Positions 12,189 to 17,765 of a stretch of DNA of 37,030 bases are shown piece by piece (position 1 is the first letter of the stretch; every line of letters starts with the position of its first letter). Under the pieces are notes generated by a model, which was given only the letters and a program-made list of their open reading frames with translations, made no database searches and was not told the DNA's origin. Position numbers and translations under genes: made by a program. The stretch is from a virus. Location of the stretch: the IMG/VR virus record IMGVR_UViG_3300008266_000199, positions 1 through 37,030 of that record; one strand, 5' to 3'.

Positions 12189-13799
12189 ATGTCAGACTTT
12201 CCGCCGGAGTTACTGAAATACTGCACCACCGCAAGGCAGCGAGAGCAGTACGAAAGCCTGATGCAGACGGGGAGTTACCGAGCCACAAAACGGGCTATGG
12301 GGTACGCCACGCACAAAAACCTGATGGACCTAGTAGATAAGCTGAGAATCAGGGAAAAGACGGGCATATACGATCCGCTAGAACAAGGCCGGGTCATGCA
12401 CGAAGACGAATCATTCAAAGCAACGAAACAGTTGCCGCATAAGCAGAAAGCCCGCTATGTGATTACCTGCGCCCAGAATGCAACGCCTGTGTTTCCACAG
12501 GGGCTTGCTGCCCTCAGGCAGTACTGCAAGAAAAACAAGGCGGAGTTAGTTGTGATCCCTATCCGCTACCACAACCCAACCAGCGCATGGACGAAAGCGG
12601 ATGAAAGCTCAGATTGGTGGGCAAGTGAAATCGAGGCAGACATTGTTGACACTCGAACGGAGCTAAACGCAAACCTTGTCTTGCTTGCTGACATCCGAAT
12701 TCAGCCAACGGCAGTTAGGCCGACTTCAGGCATGGAGACATTTTGCGGAGGTCAATCAACCATTATCGGTCATCCTAAGCTAGAAGTGGTCACAATCCCC
12801 ACGCCACAGAATCAGCTTGCAAAGATTATCCACACAACCGGAGCCATCACGGTAGAGAATTACACCGATTCCAAGGCAGGAAAGAAAGGCGAGCATCACC
12901 ACGCATTTGGTGCGCTGGTAGTCGAGATAAGCGGCGACAAGTTCTTTCTACGTCAGATCAATATGGAAGAAGATGGTTCATTCTATGATCTGGACGCTCG
13001 ATACAGCCCTTCAGGGGTCGATACGGGCATAAAAGCCGCAGCACTGGTACTAGGTGACCTGCATGAGCGTTTCGTTGATCCTGGCGTTGTAAAGGCCACG
13101 TTTGGCAAAGGCGGGATAGTCGATACCGTAAACCCTCAGAACGTGGTTTTTCACGATGTACTAGACTTCCATTCGCAGAATCACCATCACCGAAAGAAGG
13201 TGTTCACGAAGATTGCCAAACACAATGCAGATCGGGCCAATGTGGAAGATGAGATTACCGAGTGCGCGGCATTTATTGACAAGCACTTGCGCGACGATCA
13301 AACGGCAATCTTTGTGCCATCGAATCACCCGGACGCAATAGCCAGATGGGTCGAGGAAACGGATTGGCGCGAAGACCCTGAGAACGCGGGATTCTACCTT
13401 GAGACTGCTTTGGCAATGGTCCGCTCACTAGATAACGAGCTTGTTGATCCATTTGTGTACTGGATGCAAAAGAAGCTCAAGCGCGTCAGTCAATGCGAAT
13501 TCCCTGCGCGTGATGACTCAGTGATGATCCACGGGATAGAGGTAGGGATGCACGGGGACAAAGGCCCAAACGGGTCGAGAGGGTATATCAGGGGATTCGG
13601 GAGGATCGGCGTCAAGTCAGTGATAGGCCACAGCCATACCCCAGGCTTCATGGATGGGGTGGCTCAGGTGGGCACTTCCTCTAATCTGAGGCTTGAATAC
13701 AACAGCGGTCCAAGCAGTTGGATGCACTGTCACTGTTTGGTGTATCAAAGCGGCAAACGCTCCTTGCTGTGGATAATTGGCGGGGAGTGGAAAGCGTGA
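12189..13799 (+). CDS. T5 A1-like protein with metallophosphoesterase domain
   Basis: A 536-residue protein resembling the pre-early A1 protein of phage T5, which is needed for host DNA degradation and second-step DNA transfer. An N-terminal HTH-like part (TGSYRATKRAMGYATHKNL, 27-45) precedes a calcineurin-like phosphoesterase signature: GDLHERF (289-295), HDVLD (322-326), PSNHPD (377-382), HGDKG (455-459) and GHSHTP (480-485). These supply the Asp, Asn and His metal ligands. It could be a nuclease acting on host or phage DNA. The length is close to that of T5 A1 (about 550). The family name is recalled from general resemblance; the phosphoesterase motifs are seen directly. Confidence 0.72.
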   Translation: MSDFPPELLKYCTTARQREQYESLMQTGSYRATKRAMGYATHKNLMDLVDKLRIREKTGIYDPLEQGRVMHEDESFKATKQLPHKQKARYVITCAQNATPVFPQGLAALRQYCKKNKAELVVIPIRYHNPTSAWTKADESSDWWASEIEADIVDTRTELNANLVLLADIRIQPTAVRPTSGMETFCGGQSTIIGHPKLEVVTIPTPQNQLAKIIHTTGAITVENYTDSKAGKKGEHHHAFGALVVEISGDKFFLRQINMEEDGSFYDLDARYSPSGVDTGIKAAALVLGDLHERFVDPGVVKATFGKGGIVDTVNPQNVVFHDVLDFHSQNHHHRKKVFTKIAKHNADRANVEDEITECAAFIDKHLRDDQTAIFVPSNHPDAIARWVEETDWREDPENAGFYLETALAMVRSLDNELVDPFVYWMQKKLKRVSQCEFPARDDSVMIHGIEVGMHGDKGPNGSRGYIRGFGRIGVKSVIGHSHTPGFMDGVAQVGTSSNLRLEYNSGPSSWMHCHCLVYQSGKRSLLWIIGGEWKA

Positions 13800-13933
13800 T
13801 CCTCTGCTGCCCATCGTGCCTCCATGAGCTGTTCCATGTGCTGGAAGATGGGCGGATATGTTGCGCGAAGTGTAAGCAGGAAATTGATGTAAAAAGAGTA
13901 AAAAAAGAGTGGATTTTGATTGCAATCCACTAA
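13796..13933 (+). CDS. Small zinc-ribbon protein (45 aa)
   Basis: A 45-residue protein with two CxxC knuckles: CCPSC near the N-terminus and CCAKC about 20 residues later, a zinc ribbon, then a basic tail. The GTG start overlaps the preceding stop as GTGA; an in-frame ATG at 13718 would overlap the A1-like gene heavily and is not preferred. Function unknown; zinc ribbons of this size usually bind nucleic acid or protein. Confidence 0.6.
   Translation: MILCCPSCLHELFHVLEDGRICCAKCKQEIDVKRVKKEWILIAIH
13891..13931 (-). terminator. Candidate minus-strand terminator
   Basis: Perfect 8-bp arms AGTGGATT (13908-13915) and AATCCACT (13924-13931) with an 8-nt loop. On the minus strand the hairpin is followed by CTTTTTTTACTCTTTTT. 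No minus-strand gene ends here, so it would stop antisense read-through of the lysis block at 14819-15860. The stem is AT-rich. Confidence 0.5.
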
Positions 13934-13975
13934 ACGCGGGCGTAATCTTGAGGCATAAAAACCGGAGATTTACAC

Positions 13976-14143
13976 ATGGCACAAGTAATCACAGACAGCG
14001 AGTACACCCGACAAGAAATGATCCGCACTCAGAAACTAATACGGTCACATCTTGTATACATGGAATCAGATGACCTTCGGCGGGCAAAGCGCACTCTCAG
14101 GTATCTTGAAGCGGCGCTAAACGGGAGAGAAGCCAAATGGTAG
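13976..14143 (+). CDS. Hypothetical small helical protein (55 aa)
   Basis: A 55-residue, charged helical protein starting MAQVITDSEYTRQEM and ending REAKW. CCGGAG lies about 9 nt upstream as a ribosome binding site. Its stop overlaps the DUF3310 start region by 7 nt. The helix with alternating Arg and Leu (LRRAKRTLRYLEAAL) could form a helical hairpin. No family recognised. Confidence 0.58.
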   Translation: MAQVITDSEYTRQEMIRTQKLIRSHLVYMESDDLRRAKRTLRYLEAALNGREAKW

Positions 14144-14412
14144 ACGCAATTATGCACTACAACGCAGTTCAGAAGATGGGCGCTAAAGAGGCTTTGGGAG
14201 CGTTTGACAGCGTGAACAGGCCAGCCCACTACGCTAGTGGCGATATTGAGTGCATCGACGCTATACGCGCTCAGATGAGCAAAGAGGAGTATCAAGGCTA
14301 TCTACGGGGCAACGTTGTCAAATACATGTGGCGATGGCGAGATAAAGGCGGAGTCGAATCACTACGCAAGGCCAGATGGTATCTTGATAAGCTGATTGCG
14401 AGCGAAGTCTAA
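14137..14412 (+). CDS. DUF3310 protein
   Basis: A 91-residue protein of the DUF3310 family, also found in the C-terminal part of T7 gp1.7. The signature is complete: VNRPAHYASGDIECIDAI (about 26-43), then YLRGNVVKYMWRWRDKGG and LRKARWYLDKLI. T7 gp1.7 has been linked to nucleotide (thymidylate) kinase activity and ddT sensitivity; whether short stand-alone members share it is uncertain. It overlaps the genes on both sides. Confidence 0.88.
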   Translation: MVDAIMHYNAVQKMGAKEALGAFDSVNRPAHYASGDIECIDAIRAQMSKEEYQGYLRGNVVKYMWRWRDKGGVESLRKARWYLDKLIASEV

Positions 14413-14690
14413 TGATTCCCGTTGTAGTGCTGCTGACAACGTACCTCTTTGTACTTGGGAAGTCGTTTCAGCAGTTGAACGTGGCAAACTTCCGATGGTT
14501 GATGATTCCGCCATTTAGCTATCTCATGGCTTACATGGAATATGCAGGGCTAGGCGTAGGAATAGCGGATGTAATAGCGAACGGGTATGAGCGAATCCTG
14601 ATTCTAGGCTTTGCGGCAGGCACAGGCGGATGGCTTGGTAGCTGGTCGGGTATGTGGCTTTATCGCAGGACGGAAAGTGGCAGAAAGTGA
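14412..14690 (+). CDS. Phage membrane protein (92 aa)
   Basis: A 92-residue protein with several hydrophobic stretches: residues 2-16 (IPVVVLLTTYLFVLG), about 30-50 around MIPPFSYLMAYMEYAGLGVG, and about 62-84 (ILGFAAGTGGWLGSWSGMWL), then a short basic end. Probably two or three membrane helices. TAATG overlap with DUF3310. Its place just before the lysis block is suggestive, but there is no firm holin signature. Confidence 0.6.
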   Translation: MIPVVVLLTTYLFVLGKSFQQLNVANFRWLMIPPFSYLMAYMEYAGLGVGIADVIANGYERILILGFAAGTGGWLGSWSGMWLYRRTESGRK

Positions 14691-14694
14691 AACT

Positions 14695-14874
14695 ATGAGC
14701 CGATCCAAAAAGAACCCATACTCAGGAAGCAAAGCCGTGGACAAGTCTTGTCGAAGTCACGGCAGTTGCCCGCATTGCGAGAACGGCAGGAAACACAAGA
14801 ATGCAAGGCGAGCGCCAGTCAGTGAAACATCCATCCCGCAAGACGAACAGCACGATACATCGCATGACGTTTAA
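14695..14874 (+). CDS. Conserved small basic phage protein with CxxC (59 aa)
   Basis: A 59-residue basic protein starting MSRSKKNPYSGSKAVDKSCR followed by HGSCPHCENGRKHKN. This MSRSKK...SCR.HGSC..C...RKHKN pattern is widespread in small phage proteins; function unknown. The CxxC and Cys/His spacing suggest zinc binding. The ATG at 14695 is chosen by similarity, not an earlier in-frame ATG at 14611. Its last 56 bases overlap the antisense 3' end of the DUF1353 gene. Confidence 0.75.
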   Translation: MSRSKKNPYSGSKAVDKSCRSHGSCPHCENGRKHKNARRAPVSETSIPQDEQHDTSHDV

Positions 14875-15172
14875 GCCAGCCGACCTTGGATATTTCCAGC
14901 GCCTCTAAAAAGATTGCGTCCGCTTCGTGGCGGGCGTACTTCTGAGAATAAAGGTAATCGTGAACAGTAGCCGCCCATCTGTCGCGGCCATGACCTGAGA
15001 TAAAGGCACGGGCAGCGGCAGGAACTGAGGCAAAGTTCGTCACAAAGCCTTCAGGGACGCTAATCAGCCTTTCGTGATTGCCGTGCATAGTGATGTAGCG
15101 GAATTCATGCAGGAGCATGTATCCATCGTCTACGGCGCGGACATCTAGCTCGTTTAAGAACATTGGTCTCAT
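14819..15172 (-). CDS. DUF1353 family protein
   Basis: A 117-residue protein of the DUF1353 family: DDGYMLLHEFRYIT, then VPEGFVTNFASVPAAARAF (the TDFAS(V/I)P block), and ATVHDYLYSQKYARHEADAIF. These are the family's conserved motifs; its function is unknown, although it is often found beside lysis genes. The start at 15172 is an ATGA overlap with the lysozyme stop; a longer frame exists upstream but overlaps the lysozyme. It is the third gene of the minus-strand lysis block. Confidence 0.86.
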   Translation of the reverse strand: MRPMFLNELDVRAVDDGYMLLHEFRYITMHGNHERLISVPEGFVTNFASVPAAARAFISGHGRDRWAATVHDYLYSQKYARHEADAIFLEALEISKVGWLKRHAMYRAVRLAGWMFH

Positions 15173-15585
15173 TGCGCGAATCCTTCTGCTAGTTGCTTGG
15201 ATAGAGTGATGGCCCGCTGGCCTACTTGTTGCGCCCACTTGCTTGCGAGCATTTCCTTTGCTGCCGTTTCGTAGTCGTCGTTATTCAGCGCAGCCCAGAA
15301 TTTGGAGAACTTAGCCAATCGAGGCCGCCCAAGGTTGAACTGCATTTCAATCAGCGTGTTTTGAACGTGTTCGGGATGTTCGCGCCAGCCTGGGAATCCT
15401 TTGTCCAGCTCAATCATGCAGACTTCAATGTCGGAATCTAGGAGTAGATAGGCTTGTCTCAGAGATATTCCGGCGTCCAAGTTTTTGCCATAGCCGATAG
15501 TCAGATGCCCTTCCGTGTCCTTGTACGGCACAAGGGACAGCCCTTCGTGTTTCCGTATTGACTCTATAAGCATTGAGATATTCAC
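15169..15585 (-). CDS. Endolysin, T4-type lysozyme (GH24)
   Basis: A 138-residue lysozyme that cleaves the glycan strands of peptidoglycan. With the GTG start at 15585 the catalytic triad is Glu14-Asp23-Thr29, in the exact E-x8-D-x5-T spacing of T4 lysozyme, within IRKHEGLSLVPYKDTEGHLT, followed by IGYGKNLDAGIS. The N-terminus is not hydrophobic, so it is not a SAR endolysin and needs a holin. GTG overlaps the holin stop as GTGA; an ATG at 15573 is an alternative start. Confidence 0.92.
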   Translation of the reverse strand: MNISMLIESIRKHEGLSLVPYKDTEGHLTIGYGKNLDAGISLRQAYLLLDSDIEVCMIELDKGFPGWREHPEHVQNTLIEMQFNLGRPRLAKFSKFWAALNNDDYETAAKEMLASKWAQQVGQRAITLSKQLAEGFAQ

Positions 15586-15860
15586 AGCCACATATCCTGA
15601 AATCGCTCTATAATCGTATCCCAAACCGCCACAACCACGGCCACGATGCCGGACCAGATCAGCACAATCACCGACATTGCCCCGGCTATGTATCCCCGCT
15701 GGCTTGCCAACGTGGTTTCAATCCCGTCGATTTTCTGTTCAATCCTTGCTAACCTGTCCCGAGTGTCTTTTTCTACTTCTACCGAATTTTCGTGATATAT
15801 TTCAAGGGCTTTTATGCGTTCGGTGGACATTTCAGGCGCTCCGTGCGGGTAAGTGGACAC
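15582..15860 (-). CDS. Holin-like protein with coiled coil and membrane helix
   Basis: A protein of 92 (GTG 15860) or 82 (ATG 15830) residues. The N-terminal part is a charged helix (IKALEIYHENSVEVEKDTRD) leading into a coiled coil (RLARIEQKIDGIETTL), followed by one membrane segment, about residues 60-82 (AGAMSVIVLIWSGIVAVVVAVW), and a short charged end. This layout resembles XhlA-type haemolysin/holin proteins. Position directly before the lysozyme with GTGA overlap supports a role in releasing it. Both starts have an acceptable ribosome binding site (GAGG, GGAG). Confidence 0.78.
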   Translation of the reverse strand: MSTYPHGAPEMSTERIKALEIYHENSVEVEKDTRDRLARIEQKIDGIETTLASQRGYIAGAMSVIVLIWSGIVAVVVAVWDTIIERFQDMWL

Positions 15861-15909
15861 AATGCCTCTATATTACCATTTCACGGTTCAAAAATAAATT
15901 GCAGAAGTG

Positions 15910-15938
15910 TTGACACTGCCCGTAATGGGTGCAAATAT
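15910..15938 (+). promoter_or_regulatory. Candidate plus-strand promoter
   Basis: Perfect -35 TTGACA (15910-15915), a 17-nt spacer and a weak -10 AAATAT (15933-15938). It lies in the divergent gap between the lysis block (minus) and the small-gene/metzincin operon (plus) and would start RNA just before the gene at 15971. Confidence 0.45.
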
Positions 15939-15970
15939 GCGGCAAGTCAAACAGAAACAGGGGAAACGAA

Positions 15971-16186
15971 ATGGCACAGTGGACAGAAACAGTTGAACTC
16001 GGCGGCATTAAGTTTGAGGTCACTTGTGAGTATTCGGCATACGAGCCAGCAACGCACACAGACCCCGCAGTGAACGAGGAATTTTACGCAATATCAGCGA
16101 TGGCAAACGGATACGATTGGCTGGAACACTTCTCAGGCGAGACAGCAGAATGGCTTACTGAGCAAGTGCGCGAGAAGATGGCATGA
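15971..16186 (+). CDS. Hypothetical protein (71 aa)
   Basis: A 71-residue acidic protein starting MAQWTETVELGGIKFEVTCEY, with strands first and a helical end (GETAEWLTEQVREKMA). The start is set by AGGGGAA, 5-6 nt upstream; the frame is open a little further. The stop overlaps a possible start of the next gene. No family recognised. First gene of the plus-strand operon that ends with the metzincin. Confidence 0.58.
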   Translation: MAQWTETVELGGIKFEVTCEYSAYEPATHTDPAVNEEFYAISAMANGYDWLEHFSGETAEWLTEQVREKMA

Positions 16187-16236
16187 TGTGCGGCGATAGA
16201 TGGCTGGAAACTGGAAGCCCTTGGGAGGGTGATGAA

Positions 16237-16599
16237 ATGACAGAGCGTGAACCGACAGAAGAAATGATAATGGCCGGGATTAATGCGGCGAACAGGTCGA
16301 TGCCGTACATAAACGATACGCAAATGGTGCTGGCAATCTGGAAAGCAATGCAAGCCCGCGCTACTCCCGCACTGCCGCAGGGGGTGGAGGAGTGGATAAA
16401 GCAAAATAAATTTTCTGCCCTATCTGCCGGGGAGTTTAATGACGTTGTTTCTATACGCGACCTCCGCGCCTTGCTCGACGGCATGGCGATTGCGCCGGTG
16501 GATCTGTTGCACGATATTGAGACCGATCTCATCATGGAGATCACAAATATTGGAAGATTGCAGGCACTTCGCGCAATCATCGAGGAAGAACAGCCATGA
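16237..16599 (+). CDS. Hypothetical phage protein (120 aa)
   Basis: A 120-residue acidic helical protein. Its opening MTEREPTEEMIMAGINAANR and the MVLAIWKAMQAR segment resemble short phage proteins with an EPTxEMI(E)AG start; function unknown. ATG 16237 has GGAGG 8 nt upstream. An in-frame ATG at 16183, overlapping the previous stop, would add 18 residues and cannot be excluded. The C-terminal half contains a second helical region, LLHDIETDLIMEI. Confidence 0.6.
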   Translation: MTEREPTEEMIMAGINAANRSMPYINDTQMVLAIWKAMQARATPALPQGVEEWIKQNKFSALSAGEFNDVVSIRDLRALLDGMAIAPVDLLHDIETDLIMEITNIGRLQALRAIIEEEQP

Positions 16600-16679
16600 G
16601 CAAACAAGAACTGTATTCAATGATCGCAACGCTTGCCCTTGCCTTTGTGCTTGGATGGATTGTTGCAGGGGGTTTGTGA
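16596..16679 (+). CDS. Tiny membrane protein (27 aa)
   Basis: A 27-residue peptide: a short polar start (MSKQELYSM) and one apolar helix ending in AGGL. The start overlaps the previous stop (ATGA) and its stop overlaps the next start (TGATG), so the coupling pattern supports translation despite the size. Function unknown. Confidence 0.5.
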   Translation: MSKQELYSMIATLALAFVLGWIVAGGL

Positions 16680-16843
16680 TGAGCAATAATTGGCGCGAAG
16701 AACTACAGCAGCAGCTAGACATTAACAACGCACAGCGGCAGTTATCCGTGGTGCGTATAGGTGACGCAGTAAGTGAGCGTCAAACACAGCAGGAATGGGT
16801 CGGAAGGCCGAGAGAGGTCAATCGTGAGCAGAATCAAGCGTGA
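16679..16843 (+). CDS. Hypothetical small polar protein (54 aa)
   Basis: A 54-residue Gln-rich, polar protein beginning MSNNWREELQQQLDINNAQR. TGATG overlap with the preceding tiny gene; its last 20 nt overlap the start of the metzincin gene in another frame. No similarity recognised, no signal or membrane segment. Confidence 0.52.
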   Translation: MSNNWREELQQQLDINNAQRQLSVVRIGDAVSERQTQQEWVGRPREVNREQNQA

Positions 16844-17714
16844 CCCGCGAAGCTCAGGCAATGCGCCGATAATCCTGGCGCTAATCGTTGCGCTGATAAT
16901 GCTCGGGCTGAATATCTTCATGCCTCGGGCGGAAGCGTCTGAGTTAGAGTTATACACTAGCCACGGATGGCAGGAGGAATTCTCAGCGATGAGACCGGGC
17001 ATGACTTATTGGCCGGATGGAATCGTGGTGGAACTTAACCAGACGAATGCCCCTGTAGACGCTTCTATGATGCTTGAGCGGGCTTTGTGGTCATGGGGGC
17101 AAAGAACCGGCAAGGTAATCACGTTTGCAGGCTCTACGGCCTCTCAGGGGGCATCTAAGAGCGGCAAGATCACGGTAGTGTGGAAGACGCTTGCACAAAT
17201 AAGATACATTACGGGGAGTCAGTCTACAGCAGCGGCAACGAATCGGTGGACGTACACGGACACGGGACATATTGCGGGGGCTATCATCTACCTGCCGATT
17301 GACCGCTTGCTATGTCTTGAGCACGCAATTTTGCATGAGATAGGCCATGCTATCGGAATTCAGGGTCACGCAGACACCGAGCCAACAGATGTGATGAATG
17401 AAACGCAGTCACGTTGTGTACCGGCACTGACGGTGCGCGATGTGGAAATGGCGCCGTATCAAGATCACAACTGCCACGCGGAGCTGCTTTCGGATGGATC
17501 CTTGTATATCCCCTCAGTAGGCGGATGGGCTGTCCACTTGTCGCCATCGCTTCAGATACTCAGGGCAGTGCCGCAAAGCAAAGCATGCGTAGAAGCCAAG
17601 CTAGACGGTGATGATTTGCTGTTGTCTGACATACGCTCACCTTCAGGCCGATGGATGGGGCAGCTACGCAACGAGAACAATCAATGGAAAGTTGTGTGGG
17701 TAGAGAGTCGGTAA
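16824..17714 (+). CDS. Exported metzincin-type zinc metalloprotease
   Basis: A 296-residue protein predicted to cross or anchor in the inner membrane and to carry a zinc protease domain outside. The N-terminus is basic (MSRIKRDPR), then a hydrophobic segment at about 14-33 and an AEA cleavage site (36-38). The zinc motif HEIGHAIGIQGH (171-182) is the full metzincin HExxHxxGxxH with catalytic Glu172, and DVMN supplies the Met-turn (Met191), as in matrixins (M10A). A disulfide-capable C-terminal part with several Cys follows. The GTG start at 16824 has a GAGAGG site. Last gene of its operon. A substrate is not known; envelope proteins of the host, or rival receptors, are possible. Confidence 0.85.
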   Translation: MSRIKRDPRSSGNAPIILALIVALIMLGLNIFMPRAEASELELYTSHGWQEEFSAMRPGMTYWPDGIVVELNQTNAPVDASMMLERALWSWGQRTGKVITFAGSTASQGASKSGKITVVWKTLAQIRYITGSQSTAAATNRWTYTDTGHIAGAIIYLPIDRLLCLEHAILHEIGHAIGIQGHADTEPTDVMNETQSRCVPALTVRDVEMAPYQDHNCHAELLSDGSLYIPSVGGWAVHLSPSLQILRAVPQSKACVEAKLDGDDLLLSDIRSPSGRWMGQLRNENNQWKVVWVESR

Positions 17715-17718
17715 CGGC

Positions 17719-17765
17719 CCCGGCAAGTCCCATCACGGTCGTGAATGGGTGAGCAGCTTGCCGGG
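17719..17765. repeat. Nested inverted repeat between convergent operons
   Basis: Perfect 9-bp arms CCCGGCAAG (17719-17727) and CTTGCCGGG (17757-17765) enclose a second hairpin, CCCAT/ATGGG with an inner CAC/GTG. It lies exactly between the stop of the metzincin gene and the stop of the fibre gene. There is no T tract on either side, so it is at best a weak or factor-dependent two-way terminator, or an mRNA 3'-end barrier. Confidence 0.5.
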
